Below, in pieces: positions 8,597 through 17,374 of a stretch of 64,000 nt of DNA. The position numbers and the translations under genes were made by a program. Under the pieces are notes generated by a model, which did not search any database, was not told the DNA's origin, and saw nothing but the letters and a program-made list of their open reading frames with translations. How positions within the stretch are numbered: position 1 is the first letter of the stretch; each line of letters begins with the position of its first letter. This DNA comes from Flavobacterium petrolei (GTDB lineage Bacteria; Bacteroidota; Bacteroidia; Flavobacteriales; Flavobacteriaceae): the NCBI RefSeq assembly GCF_003314435.2, contig NZ_QNVY02000001.1, forward strand, positions 1,417,895-1,481,894, written 5' to 3'.

Positions 8597-8731
8597 AAAG
8601 AAAGGCAGAGGGATTAGACCCGATGAAGCCTTAGCAACCCTTCGATTTATCGAAGAAGGTGCTGCATTCTACCACGCTCATCGTGGAAAGATAACACTAA
8701 GAATTTGTCTAGATAACTCCTAGCTTTCTTT
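8597..8731 (+). promoter_or_regulatory. SAM-I (S-box) riboswitch upstream of the metX-like gene
   Basis: Classic S-box landmarks in order are GGCAGAGGGA, GACCCGATGAAGCC, TTAGCAACCC, a hairpin, GGTGCTGCATTCTACC, a CCACG/CGTGG hairpin, and GATAAC. Helix P1 closes with AAAGAAAG (8597-8604) pairing perfectly with CTTTCTTT (8724-8731). The 3' side is longer than usual, with a second AGATAAC. No terminator hairpin follows, so control may act on translation or through another mechanism. It precedes the metX-thrA genes. Confidence 0.93.
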
Positions 8732-8769
8732 CTAATATTTCCAAACACAAGTCAAAAATCATAAAAGAT

Positions 8770-9738
8770 TTGCAATTGGAAAATAAACATACATCCATTA
8801 TATTACAAAATTTCACCACCGAAAGTGGCGCTTTTTATGCTGTCTTAAACTTAAGTTTTCAAGTTTTTGGACCTGAATTGCATACTGCTCCAATCGTTTT
8901 GGTCAATCATGCTCTAACCGGAAATTCACAAGTTGTGGGGGAAAATGGTTGGTGGAATGATTTAATTGGCGCTAATAAAACTATAGATACCACAAAATAT
9001 ACGATACTCTCTTTTAATGTTCCCGGAAATGGCTTTGATGGTTTTATCATCGAAAATTATTCGCACTTTAATGCCAGAGATATTGCTAGAATTTTTATAG
9101 AAGGTATTCGGTTTCTTGAAATTAAACAACTATATGCTATTATTGGCGGTTCTGTTGGCGGAGGAATTGCTTGGGAAATGGTCGCTTTAGAACCAAAAAT
9201 CACACAACATTTAATTCCCATTGCAACCGATTGGAAATCCACAGACTGGTTAATTGCAAACTGTTTTTTGCAGGAACAAATTTTGAAAAATTCTTCGAAA
9301 CCTATTGAAGATGCACGAACTCATGCTATGCTTTGCTATCGAACACCAGAGTCTTTTGCTGCAAAATTTCAGCGAACCACCAATGAAGAATTAGCCATTT
9401 TTAATGTGGAAAGTTGGTTGCTGCATCATGGCGAAAAATTACAGAAACGTTTTCAAATCTCCTCTTATAAAATGATGAATCAACTGTTGAAGACGATAGA
9501 TATTACCAGAAATAGTGATTCATTCGAAGAAATAACGTCAAAAATTGAAGGTGAGATTCATATTATTGGAATCAATTCAGACTTGTTTTTTACTGCAAAT
9601 GAAAATAAAGCTACTTACGAGGAATTAAAAAAATATAAAAACAAGGTCAGTTATCAAGAAATTGTTTCCATTCACGGACACGACGCTTTTTTGATAGAAT
9701 ACAAACAATTACACAATTTGCTTCAGGATATATTCTAA
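8770..9738 (+). CDS. metX: MetX-like homoserine O-acyltransferase (alpha/beta hydrolase fold)
   Basis: Activates homoserine by O-acylation for methionine synthesis. The alpha/beta-hydrolase shows the nucleophile elbow GGSVGGG (Ser128), a likely catalytic Asp271 (GINSDLFF) and His304 (SIHGHDAFL), plus the oxyanion-side NHALTGNS region typical of MetX. At 322 residues it is shorter than most MetX (about 350-380). No ATG exists upstream of the conserved region, and the frame closes at a TAG at 8710. The start is therefore TTG at 8770, or TTG at 8776. It follows an S-box riboswitch and is 18 bases from thrA, consistent with homoserine metabolism. Acetyl versus succinyl specificity cannot be read with certainty. 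Confidence 0.85.
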   Translation: MQLENKHTSIILQNFTTESGAFYAVLNLSFQVFGPELHTAPIVLVNHALTGNSQVVGENGWWNDLIGANKTIDTTKYTILSFNVPGNGFDGFIIENYSHFNARDIARIFIEGIRFLEIKQLYAIIGGSVGGGIAWEMVALEPKITQHLIPIATDWKSTDWLIANCFLQEQILKNSSKPIEDARTHAMLCYRTPESFAAKFQRTTNEELAIFNVESWLLHHGEKLQKRFQISSYKMMNQLLKTIDITRNSDSFEEITSKIEGEIHIIGINSDLFFTANENKATYEELKKYKNKVSYQEIVSIHGHDAFLIEYKQLHNLLQDIF

Positions 9739-9756
9739 GCCAAAAAACACAACACA

Positions 9757-12171
9757 ATGAAAATATTAAAATTTGGAGGTAAATCTTTATCGAATGGCGA
9801 TGGAATAAATAAAGTGGTTGCTATTATTACTGATAAAGTAAATCAAGGAGAGGAAATTGCAATTGTGGTTTCAGCAAGAGGAAATGCCACAGATGAACTG
9901 GAAGAAATTTTAAAGGTTGCGGCTACTAATAAGGATTATAAACTGCTTTTTGAGGGTTTTAAAAAATACCAACAAGATGAATATGAGAACGTGGATTTGT
10001 CTGAGGAATTCAATGTTCTGGAGAAATTATTTGAAGGCGTAAGTTTAATTGGGGATTACAGCAACAAAATTAAAGACCAGGTTTTATCTAAAGGAGAATT
10101 ACTTTCTGCAAAATTATTGACGGCAATCTTAATTGAAAACGGAATAAATGCCCGTTTTGCAGATACTCGAGAATTGATTAAAACCGATTCGAAATTTGGT
10201 GATGCACAACCTTTGGAACAAATTTCGAAGAAAAACGTAATCAATTATTTTAAGGAGAATAACGGAACAACCGTGAATATTATTACAGGTTTCATCGGTT
10301 CTAATAATAATAATGACACGACCACTTTAGGAAGAAACGGCAGTAATTACACCGCTTCGTTGATAGCGAATTACTTGAATGCTGAAGAGCTTCAAAATTA
10401 CACTCATGTAGACGGAATTTATACCGCGAATCCGGATTTAGTTCTTGATGCGAAAAAAATTGATCATTTGTCGTTTAATGAAGCCAATGAAATAGCCAAT
10501 TTTGGTGCGACGATTCTTCATGCCAAAACGATAATTCCTTTATTGGAAAAAAACATTCCTCTTCGTATTTTGAATACTTTCAACCACGAAAATAAAGGAA
10601 CATTAATTACTTCTAATTCTAATAAAGAAGGCATTAAAACACTTTCGGTACTTGAAAATGTGTCTTTAGTGAATCTGGAAGGAAGAGGATTATTAGGAAA
10701 AACTGGCGTTGATGCCCGTATTTTCAGAGTGATGGGTGACAATGATATTAGTGTGAGTATTATTTCTCAAGGTTCTTCAGAAAGAGGAATTGGTTTAGTG
10801 GTAGCTGCTGATAAAGCGACTAAAGCCATGATTGAACTAGAGAAAGAATTCGAAAATGATTTCTATTCTAAAGATGTGAATAAAATCACGGTGACCGATG
10901 ATGTTTCGGTAATTTCTATCATTGGACAGGATTTGAGTACGTTTCACAAGCCTTATACGGCGTTGATAAAAAATAAAATTGTCCCGATTCTTTTCAATAA
11001 TACGGTTACAGGTAAAAACGTGAGTTTGGTGGTGAAAAAATCGCAACTGAACAAAGCCTTAAATGTGATTCACGGTGAGATTTTTGGAGTTTCAAAGAAA
11101 ATTAATATCGCTATTTTCGGACATGGTTTAGTAGGGGGAACGTTGATTAACCAAATATTGGAATCAGCAGCAACCATCGAAAAAAGAAAAGACATCAAAC
11201 TGAATGTTTTTGCGATTGCCAATTCTAGTAATGTACTTTTAAATAAAAATGGGGTTACTCCAAATTGGAAAAATGAAATTCAAAACAATGGATTTTCTTA
11301 CACTATTGATGATGTAATTGCTTACGCGAATGAGCATCACTTAGAGAATTTGATTGCGATTGATAATACGGCAAGTGCCACATTTGTTGAAAATTATATT
11401 CCTCTAGCAGAAAGTAGCTTTGATTTGATTTCATCTAATAAAGTCGCGAATACATTAAGTTATAGTTTTTATAAAAAATTACGAAAAGTGCTAGCAGATA
11501 ATCAAAAGAGTTATCTTTATGAAACGAATGTTGGAGCGGGATTACCCTTGATCGATACGATTAAATTATTGCACCTTTCAGGTGAAAATATTACTAAGAT
11601 TAAGGGTGTTTTCTCTGGGACATTGAGTTATTTGTTCAATAATTTTTCTGCAAAAGACGCTCCGTTCAGCGAAATATTAAAAGAAGCGATTGAAAACGGA
11701 TATACGGAGCCGGATCCAAGAGAGGACTTGTGCGGGAATGATGTAGGTAGAAAATTATTGATTTTGGCCAGGGAATTGGACTTGCAAAATGAATTTGAAG
11801 AAATTGATATTCAAAATTTAATTCCAGAACATTTGCGTGAAGGTGATGTTTCTGATTTCTTGAATAAATTGACGGAGTTTGACCCGATTTATGCTAAAAT
11901 AAAAGCCGATCAAAAGCCAAATCACGTATTGCGATACATAGGCGAATTGTCAGGTGATTTGCAAAATGATAAAGGAAATCTGGAAGTGAAATTAGTTTCG
12001 GTGCCATCAGATACGGCGTTGGGCGGATTGAAAGGTTCTGATTCTTTCTTCGAAATTTACACAGAGTCTTATGGAGACCGACCTATTGTGATTCAAGGCG
12101 CAGGCGCAGGATCAGCAGTGACCGCGAGAGGAGTTTTTGGCGATATTTTGAGGTTGTCGGATAAAGGGTAA
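9757..12171 (+). CDS. thrA: Bifunctional aspartate kinase / homoserine dehydrogenase
   Basis: An 804-residue fusion enzyme catalysing the first and third steps from aspartate to homoserine. The aspartokinase domain starts KFGGKSLSNGDGINKV (residues 4-19). Regulatory ACT-type repeats lie around 300-440 (VNLEGRGLLGKTGVDARIF, SVISIIGQDLSTF). The homoserine dehydrogenase domain begins with the NAD-binding IFGHGLVGGTLI near residue 451, with the catalytic region GVFSGTLSYLFN and YTEPDPREDLCGNDVGRKLL. It supplies homoserine to the MetX-like enzyme directly upstream, and both lie behind the SAM-I riboswitch. Confidence 0.97.
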   Translation: MKILKFGGKSLSNGDGINKVVAIITDKVNQGEEIAIVVSARGNATDELEEILKVAATNKDYKLLFEGFKKYQQDEYENVDLSEEFNVLEKLFEGVSLIGDYSNKIKDQVLSKGELLSAKLLTAILIENGINARFADTRELIKTDSKFGDAQPLEQISKKNVINYFKENNGTTVNIITGFIGSNNNNDTTTLGRNGSNYTASLIANYLNAEELQNYTHVDGIYTANPDLVLDAKKIDHLSFNEANEIANFGATILHAKTIIPLLEKNIPLRILNTFNHENKGTLITSNSNKEGIKTLSVLENVSLVNLEGRGLLGKTGVDARIFRVMGDNDISVSIISQGSSERGIGLVVAADKATKAMIELEKEFENDFYSKDVNKITVTDDVSVISIIGQDLSTFHKPYTALIKNKIVPILFNNTVTGKNVSLVVKKSQLNKALNVIHGEIFGVSKKINIAIFGHGLVGGTLINQILESAATIEKRKDIKLNVFAIANSSNVLLNKNGVTPNWKNEIQNNGFSYTIDDVIAYANEHHLENLIAIDNTASATFVENYIPLAESSFDLISSNKVANTLSYSFYKKLRKVLADNQKSYLYETNVGAGLPLIDTIKLLHLSGENITKIKGVFSGTLSYLFNNFSAKDAPFSEILKEAIENGYTEPDPREDLCGNDVGRKLLILARELDLQNEFEEIDIQNLIPEHLREGDVSDFLNKLTEFDPIYAKIKADQKPNHVLRYIGELSGDLQNDKGNLEVKLVSVPSDTALGGLKGSDSFFEIYTESYGDRPIVIQGAGAGSAVTARGVFGDILRLSDKG

Positions 12172-12210
12172 AGATTTAAGATTGCGGATTAACGATTTTT
12201 GATTGCAGAT
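12172..12210 (+). repeat. Word-like intergenic repeat, GATTAACGATTT family, copy 1
   Basis: GATTTAAGATTGCGGATTAA followed by CGATTTTTGATT belongs to a family seen also at 14022, 33511, 35728 and (reverse) 35944. It occurs just after thrA. Confidence 0.7.
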
Positions 12211-12310
12211 ATATAAAACAAGAATCCGTGTGTTTTTGCGTTAGCAAATCCATTTTATCTGCGTCTAATAAAATATAAATTATAAAAAAAAGGGACTGCC
12301 TCCAGTCTTG

Positions 12311-12343
12311 GCTCCCTTCCCTTCGGGGAGGGTTGGGGAGGGG
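12311..12343 (+). repeat. GC-rich palindromic repeat with TTCG loop, copy 1
   Basis: CTCCCTTCCCTTCGGGGAGG folds as CCCT-t-CCC-TTCG-GGG-AGGG and stands out in an AT-rich genome. It ends 6 bases before the OsmC-family start codon. Other copies are at 17246-17290 (reverse) and 17375-17406. Confidence 0.85.
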
Positions 12344-12349
12344 AATAAT

Positions 12350-12775
12350 ATGAAAATAACATTAAACAGAATAAACGACAATTTCCATTTCGAATTAAAA
12401 AATGAAAGAGGACATATAGTTAACGTTGATAGCCGACCAGAGTTTGGCGGAAATGATATGGGCGCAAGTCCAATGGAATTAGTATTGATGGGTGTTGCGG
12501 GTTGCAGTGCCATTGATATGATTTCAATTTTGAAAAAACAACGTCAGGAAATCACTTCTTTCAAAGCTGAAGTAGAAGGAGAACGCGTACAAGTTGGAGA
12601 AGCGAAACCATTCAAGGATATTCACATTGTGTTTTATTTGGAAGGGCCAATAAACGAAGAAAAAGCAGCGAGAGCCGCACAACTTTCTTTCGAAAAATAC
12701 TGTTCGGTTTCTAAAACATTAGAGCCAACGGCAACTATACATTATAAAGTAGTTTTGAATAATAAACCATTGTAG
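12350..12775 (+). CDS. OsmC/Ohr family protein
   Basis: A 141-residue OsmC-family protein (thiol-dependent peroxide or organic hydroperoxide handling in the family) with the two family cysteines in GVAGCSAIDMIS and SFEKYCSVSKTL, and GGNDMGASPMELVLMGV. I chose ATG 12350 because the open frame further upstream (to 12308) is only the GC-rich repeat, and MKITLNRINDNFHFE matches a normal start. Its place between thrA and a sulfhydrylase gene suggests a link with thiol metabolism, but this is contextual. Confidence 0.88.
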   Translation: MKITLNRINDNFHFELKNERGHIVNVDSRPEFGGNDMGASPMELVLMGVAGCSAIDMISILKKQRQEITSFKAEVEGERVQVGEAKPFKDIHIVFYLEGPINEEKAARAAQLSFEKYCSVSKTLEPTATIHYKVVLNNKPL

Positions 12776-12810
12776 TTTAAGCAAAGTGATTGGATTTATT
12801 ATTCCAACAA

Positions 12811-12836
12811 CTTTAAGCCTTAAACCTTAAACGATA
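12811..12836 (+). repeat. Word-like repeat, CCTTAAACTTTAAAC family, copy
   Basis: CTTTAAGCCTTAAACCTTAA directly before the metZ start. Similar runs are at 16301-16336, 27690-27766 and 59746-59815. Confidence 0.6.
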
Positions 12837-12841
12837 AAAAA

Positions 12842-14014
12842 ATGAACAATCAAGAATTTGGTTTTGAAACCCAAGCCATACGCAACCAACTACAAAGGAC
12901 ACAATTTTTAGAGCACTCAGTGCCTTTGTACTTAACGTCAAGTTTTGTATTTGAAGATGCCGAAGATATGCGTGCTTCTTTTGCCGAAGAAAAAGACAGA
13001 AATATTTACAGCCGTTATAGTAACCCAAACACCAACGAATTTGTTGATAAAGTTTGTGCTATGGAAGGTGCTGCAGCTGGTTTTGCCTTTGCATCCGGAA
13101 TGGCTGCGGTGTATTCAACCTTGGCGGCTTTATTGAAATCTGGAGATCATATCGTTTCTTCCAGCAGTGTTTTTGGAGCCACACATTCGTTGTTCATTAA
13201 TTATTTTCCAAAATGGAATATTGAAACTTCCTATTTTGATATTAACAAGCCGGAAACTATTGAAGGTTTGATTACGCCCGATACTAAGATTCTTTTTGCA
13301 GAATCACCTACCAATCCAGCTGTTGATATTATCGATTTGGAACTTTTAGGTGCAATTGCTAAAAAATACAATTTGATTTTGGTTATTGATAACTGTTTTG
13401 CAACGCCATACTTGCAACAACCTATAAAATGGGGTGCGCATTTAGTAGTACATTCTGCGACAAAGCTAATGGATGGTCAAGGGAGAGTTTTAGGCGGAAT
13501 AACAGTTGGTGATGTAGATTTGATTCAGAAAATCTATTTATTTTCTCGATTGACAGGACCTTCTTTATCACCTTTTAATGCGTGGGTATTGTCTAAGAGT
13601 TTAGAAACATTAGCGATTCGTTTAGATAGACATTGCGAAAATGCCATGAAAGTAGCGGACTTTTTAGAAAGTCATCCTCAGGTTAATAAAGTAAAATACC
13701 CCTTTTTAAAATCGCATCCACAATACGAAATTGCTCAAAAGCAAATGAAGCTGGGCGGTAACATTGTAGCTTTTGAAATAAAAGGTGGTCTTGAGGCAGG
13801 AAGGGCGTTTTTAGACAAAATAAAATTATGTTCTTTGTCACCAAATTTGGGCGATACCAGAACTATTGTTACGCATCCAGCGTCAACTACACATAGTAAG
13901 TTATCAGTTGAAGAGCGTTTGGCAGTGAGTATTACGGATGGTTTGGTACGTGTCTCAGTTGGATTGGAAACGGTGAAAGATGTAATTGCTGATTTAGAGC
14001 AGGCTTTGTCTTAA
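12842..14014 (+). CDS. metZ: O-acylhomoserine sulfhydrylase / cystathionine gamma-synthase family PLP enzyme
   Basis: A 390-residue PLP enzyme of the Cys/Met metabolism family. It carries the PLP-binding lysine at 208 in HSATKLMDGQGRVLGG, the ASGMAAVYSTLAALLKSGDH phosphate region and the AESPTNPAVDIIDLE segment. The DGQGRV form of the lysine motif is typical of MetZ-type O-succinylhomoserine sulfhydrylases. It would combine the acylhomoserine made by the MetX-like enzyme with sulfide from the cys genes to give homocysteine. Exact acyl-donor preference is uncertain. A direct link to the following Rrf2 regulator is likely (73-base gap). Confidence 0.9.
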   Translation: MNNQEFGFETQAIRNQLQRTQFLEHSVPLYLTSSFVFEDAEDMRASFAEEKDRNIYSRYSNPNTNEFVDKVCAMEGAAAGFAFASGMAAVYSTLAALLKSGDHIVSSSSVFGATHSLFINYFPKWNIETSYFDINKPETIEGLITPDTKILFAESPTNPAVDIIDLELLGAIAKKYNLILVIDNCFATPYLQQPIKWGAHLVVHSATKLMDGQGRVLGGITVGDVDLIQKIYLFSRLTGPSLSPFNAWVLSKSLETLAIRLDRHCENAMKVADFLESHPQVNKVKYPFLKSHPQYEIAQKQMKLGGNIVAFEIKGGLEAGRAFLDKIKLCSLSPNLGDTRTIVTHPASTTHSKLSVEERLAVSITDGLVRVSVGLETVKDVIADLEQALS

Positions 14015-14021
14015 TAATTTT

Positions 14022-14056
14022 TGATTTGGGATTAACGATTTTAGATTGTAGATTTG
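14022..14056 (+). repeat. Word-like intergenic repeat, GATTAACGATTT family, copy 2
   Basis: TTTGGGATTAACGATTTTAG with flanking GATT words occurs directly after metZ. Confidence 0.65.
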
Positions 14057-14087
14057 ATATCAAGAAAAAGAAAATCAAACATCAATT

Positions 14088-14498
14088 ATGCTGTCTAAAA
14101 AAACAAAATACGGAATAAAAGCTCTTACTTTTTTGGCGCGCCAAAAAGACAATTCTCCTGTTCAAATAGCAGAGATAGCCAAGAGCGAGACTATTTCGAT
14201 CAAGTTTTTAGAAAGTATTTTATTATTACTGCGCCATTCCGGTTTTTTGGGTGCCAAAAAAGGAAAAGGTGGAGGATATTATTTGATAAAAGATCCCAAA
14301 GACATCAATATGGCTCATGTGTATCGCATTCTTGAAGGTCCAATTGCATTACTTCCTTGTGCCAGCCATAATTTTTATGAGCCTTGTGTAGACTGTTCAG
14401 ATGAAGCTACTTGTGCGGTTCGGAAACTGATGATTGAGGTGCGCGATAATACACTTAAAATCTTAGAAAGTAACACCTTGGCTGACATTGCCTTTTAA
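14088..14498 (+). CDS. Rrf2 family transcriptional regulator (sulfur-metabolism candidate)
   Basis: A 136-residue Rrf2 regulator with an N-terminal winged helix (MLSKKTKYGIKALTFLARQ, SIKFLESILLLLRHSGFLGAKKGKGGGYYL). A C-terminal cluster C91, C100, C103, C109 (CASHNFYEPCVDCSDEATC) could hold a metal or Fe-S cluster. Rrf2 proteins include CymR (cysteine metabolism) and IscR. Placed between metZ and the sulfate-assimilation genes, it is the obvious candidate to control them. An imperfect palindrome upstream of the next gene (14562-14581) may be its operator. The ligand is unknown. Confidence 0.88.
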   Translation: MLSKKTKYGIKALTFLARQKDNSPVQIAEIAKSETISIKFLESILLLLRHSGFLGAKKGKGGGYYLIKDPKDINMAHVYRILEGPIALLPCASHNFYEPCVDCSDEATCAVRKLMIEVRDNTLKILESNTLADIAF

Positions 14499-14520
14499 AG
14501 AATATATCACAAAATAAATT

Positions 14521-14581
14521 TTGTAGTTAACTTAAATTATTTACTTTTGCATAATAATCTACTATTCCGATAGGGCAATAG
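14521..14581 (+). promoter_or_regulatory. Promoter with palindromic operator for the sulfate-assimilation operon
   Basis: -33 TTG (14521-14523) and an exact -7 box TACTTTTG (14542-14549). Immediately downstream is an imperfect palindrome CTATTCCGATAGGGCAATAG (14562-14581) with arms CTATT/AATAG, sited where a repressor would block initiation. It is adjacent to the Rrf2 gene, hence the candidate operator. Confidence 0.6.
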
Positions 14582-14613
14582 ATTTAAGCTTAAAAAAATT
14601 GAATTAAAAAAGT

Positions 14614-15516
14614 ATGAGTAAAGAATTGAAAACCATTGCGATAAATGAAAAATCGGAAACTAGTTTTAAAGAACGCTTGTGGGTTATTATTCCCGTTGTC
14701 TTACTAGTAGGATTAATTTCTACATTGGTTTACAATCATCATGCTGAATTTTCTTGGAATGGTCTAATAGCAGGCTTTAATCAGGAATTTTTAATCTTTT
14801 TCTGTATTGGTGTTTTTGCACAATTAGTAGACGGAACTTTAGGAATGGGGTATGGAGCAACTTCTACTTCTTTTTTATTGGCTTATGGAATTCCACCAGC
14901 GATAAGCAGTACAGGAGTTCATGTTGCTGAAATGTTTACAACAGGAGCTTCGGCTATTTCTCATCATCGCTTTGGGAACATCAATAAAAAACTAGTGAGA
15001 CATCTATTGATTCCGGGTGTTTTAGGTTCTATTGCAGGTGCTTATTTATTGTCGGATGTAATTGATGGGGATGCGATAAAGCCTTTTATTGCGGTATACA
15101 TGATAGGGTTGGCAATTATAATCATCAGAAAAGCAATGCAGAAAAACATCATTAAAAAGAAAACCAAGCGACTGAATATTTTAGCTTCTTTTGGAGGTTT
15201 TATGGATGCTGTTGGCGGCGGTGGCTGGGGGCCAATTGTGACTTCGACCTTATTAGGGCGCGGTAGAAATCCAAGATATACTATTGGTTCTGTCAATGCA
15301 GCGGAGTTTGCGGTAGCTTTTGCAAGTGGTGTGACTTTCATGCTTTTTGGAGGAATACAAGGATGGCAAGTGATTATAGGGTTGATTTTGGGTGGTGTGA
15401 TTGCTGCTCCAATTGCCGCAATTTTAGTCAATAGAATAAAGAGAAAGCCTATGATGATTTTGGTAGGCGTTTTAATTATTGTTTTGAGTTTAAAAACACT
15501 GTCTAAATTATTATAA
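14614..15516 (+). CDS. TauE/SafE-family membrane transporter (probable sulfate or sulfur oxyanion transporter)
   Basis: A 300-residue polytopic protein with about eight hydrophobic segments and family features QLVDGTLGMGYGATSTSFLL and GGFMDAVGGGGWGPIVTSTLLGRG (the two inverted-repeat halves). Members move sulfite, sulfonates or sulfate. It is the first gene after the operator and is followed 15 bases later by APS reductase, so sulfate uptake is the most economical role. Export of sulfite would also fit the family name. Confidence 0.85.
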   Translation: MSKELKTIAINEKSETSFKERLWVIIPVVLLVGLISTLVYNHHAEFSWNGLIAGFNQEFLIFFCIGVFAQLVDGTLGMGYGATSTSFLLAYGIPPAISSTGVHVAEMFTTGASAISHHRFGNINKKLVRHLLIPGVLGSIAGAYLLSDVIDGDAIKPFIAVYMIGLAIIIIRKAMQKNIIKKKTKRLNILASFGGFMDAVGGGGWGPIVTSTLLGRGRNPRYTIGSVNAAEFAVAFASGVTFMLFGGIQGWQVIIGLILGGVIAAPIAAILVNRIKRKPMMILVGVLIIVLSLKTLSKLL

Positions 15517-15531
15517 AAGAGAAACGAAATT

Positions 15532-16233
15532 ATGAGCATAGCGATAACAAATACTTTATTAGAAAAAACAAGAAGCTTATCTATCGAGGAAACGCTTACT
15601 TTTTTGGCTGATGAATTTAATGACAAAGTAGTTTTTTCTACTTCTTTTGGACAGGAAGACCAAGTGATTACGGCTTTAATTGGAAAAAATAATTTACCTA
15701 TTACCATTTTTACTTTAGATACGGGAAGATTATTTCAAGAGACTTATGATGTTTTTCATAAGACTTTAAAAAAGTATCAAATAGATATTAAAACTTATTT
15801 TCCGGAAACAAGTGCGGTTGAAGAGTTATTAAATCAAAAAGGCCCAAATAGCTTTTATGAATCAGTAGAGAATAGAAAAGAATGTTGTTTCATTCGAAAA
15901 GTAGCGCCTTTGACTAAAGCTTTAAAAGGAAATTCGATTTGGATTACCGGTTTGAGAGCGGAGCAATCCGAAAATAGAAATGATTTAGACCTTTTTGAAT
16001 ACGATGAAAAATTCGATATTATAAAATTCAATCCGTTATTAAAATGGACATTAGAAGAGGTTCAGAAATATTTAGACGATAATAATGTACCACAAAATGC
16101 CTTACACAAACAAGGTTTCATCAGTATAGGTTGCGCACCTTGTACCAGAGCAATTGTCCCTGGAGAAGATATCCGAGCAGGCAGATGGTGGTGGGAATCT
16201 AGTCACAAGGAATGTGGTTTACACCAAAAATAG
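15532..16233 (+). CDS. cysH: Assimilatory adenylyl-sulfate (APS) reductase
   Basis: Reduces activated sulfate to sulfite with thioredoxin. The 233-residue protein has SFGQEDQV at the nucleotide site, the four Fe-S cysteines C118-C119 and C201-C204 (ECCFIRKV, GCAPCTRAI), and the catalytic C228 in KECGLH. The CC...CxxC set marks the [4Fe-4S] type that uses APS rather than PAPS. This agrees with the absence of an APS kinase gene or domain in this block. Confidence 0.95.
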   Translation: MSIAITNTLLEKTRSLSIEETLTFLADEFNDKVVFSTSFGQEDQVITALIGKNNLPITIFTLDTGRLFQETYDVFHKTLKKYQIDIKTYFPETSAVEELLNQKGPNSFYESVENRKECCFIRKVAPLTKALKGNSIWITGLRAEQSENRNDLDLFEYDEKFDIIKFNPLLKWTLEEVQKYLDDNNVPQNALHKQGFISIGCAPCTRAIVPGEDIRAGRWWWESSHKECGLHQK

Positions 16234-16300
16234 AAAACAGAGGTTAGAATAAAGAGAAAAGAAAAAATAATAATAGTTAAGAGATTTTAGATGAGGTTTC

Positions 16301-16336
16301 AACAACCTTAAACTTTAAACTTTAAACTTTTAAACT
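16301..16336 (+). repeat. Word-like repeat, CCTTAAACTTTAAAC family
   Basis: AACCTTAAACTTTAAACTTT then AAACTTTTAAAC lies just before the cysD start. Confidence 0.6.
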
Positions 16337-16343
16337 AATAATA

Positions 16344-17243
16344 ATGAGTACCATATTAAAAACAAACGCATTAGAAAGTGAAGCGATATACATTTTTAGA
16401 GAAGTAATTTCTCAATTTGACAAACCGGTATTGCTTTTTTCTGGTGGAAAAGATTCGATTACATTGGTGCGTTTAGCACAAAAAGCATTTTTTCCTGCAA
16501 AAATTCCTTTTCCATTGTTGCACGTGGATACAGGACATAACTTTCCGGAAACTATTGCTTTCAGAGATAAATTGGTTGCTGAATTAGGATTAGAGTTAAT
16601 CGTTCGTAATGTTCAGGATGCTATTGACGAAGGTAAAGTGGTTGAAGAATCTGGGAAATATTCCAGCAGAAACAGTTTGCAAACAACTACACTTTTGGAT
16701 GCCATCGAAGAATTCAAATTTGATGCTTGTATTGGTGGTGCGCGTCGTGATGAAGAAAAAGCAAGAGCTAAAGAACGTATTTTTTCCGTTCGTGATGATT
16801 TTGGTCAATGGGATGAGAAAAACCAACGTCCGGAATTATTCGATATTTTAAACGGAAAAATCGAAAATGGTCAAAACGTTCGTGTTTTCCCAATTTCGAA
16901 CTGGACAGAGCTTGATGTTTGGAGTTATATTGAGCAAGAGCAAATCGAAATTCCATCGATTTACTTTTCACACAAACGTAAAGTATTCTTGAGAGACGGT
17001 ATGATTTGGTCCCATTCTCCATTTGTGTACCAAGAAGAAGATGAAGAAATTGAAGAAAGAATTGTTCGTTTTAGAACTGTTGGAGATATGAGTTGTACTG
17101 CAGCTGTTGATTCTTACGCAGCAACAATTCAAGAAGTAGTAGGAGAAATCAGATCTTCGACTATTTCAGAAAGAGGAGCCAGAATTGATGACAAACGATC
17201 TGAAGCTGCGATGGAAAAAAGAAAACAACAAGGGTATTTTTAG
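16344..17243 (+). CDS. cysD: Sulfate adenylyltransferase subunit 2
   Basis: The adenylylating subunit of ATP sulfurylase, which forms APS from sulfate and ATP together with CysN. The 299 residues carry the PP-loop SGGKDSITLVRLAQKAF (about 33-49), the DTGHNFPE segment, GGARRDEEKARAKER and the C-terminal SSTISERGARIDDKRSEAAMEKRK stretch typical of CysD. CysN follows after a repeat-filled gap of about 180 bases. Confidence 0.97.
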   Translation: MSTILKTNALESEAIYIFREVISQFDKPVLLFSGGKDSITLVRLAQKAFFPAKIPFPLLHVDTGHNFPETIAFRDKLVAELGLELIVRNVQDAIDEGKVVEESGKYSSRNSLQTTTLLDAIEEFKFDACIGGARRDEEKARAKERIFSVRDDFGQWDEKNQRPELFDILNGKIENGQNVRVFPISNWTELDVWSYIEQEQIEIPSIYFSHKRKVFLRDGMIWSHSPFVYQEEDEEIEERIVRFRTVGDMSCTAAVDSYAATIQEVVGEIRSSTISERGARIDDKRSEAAMEKRKQQGYF

Positions 17244-17245
17244 AA

Positions 17246-17290
17246 TCCCCACCCCACCCCAGCCCTCCCCGAAGGGAAGGGAGCCCAAAC
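17246..17290 (-). repeat. GC-rich palindromic repeat with TTCG loop, copy 2 (reverse)
   Basis: GCCCTCCCCGAAGGGAAGGG is the reverse complement of the copies at 12311 and 17375, with extra similarity outside the hairpin (CCAGTTTGGG side). It begins three bases after the cysD stop. Confidence 0.85.
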
Positions 17291-17374
17291 TGGATTAATG
17301 CTGGTTTTGAGTTTGGGAAAAGAAATTAGAAAATAAAAAGTAGAGAAGTAATAATAAAAATATACCAGACTCGT

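Noticed and set aside
12308..12349. N-terminal extension of the OsmC-family gene (MAPFPSGRVGEGNN)
   Set aside because: These codons are the GC-rich repeat read in frame; the conserved protein begins at 12350.
15042..15707. 221-codon open frame antisense to the TauE-type and cysH genes
   Set aside because: It is a shadow frame of the membrane protein gene, and the plus-strand genes have strong family signatures.
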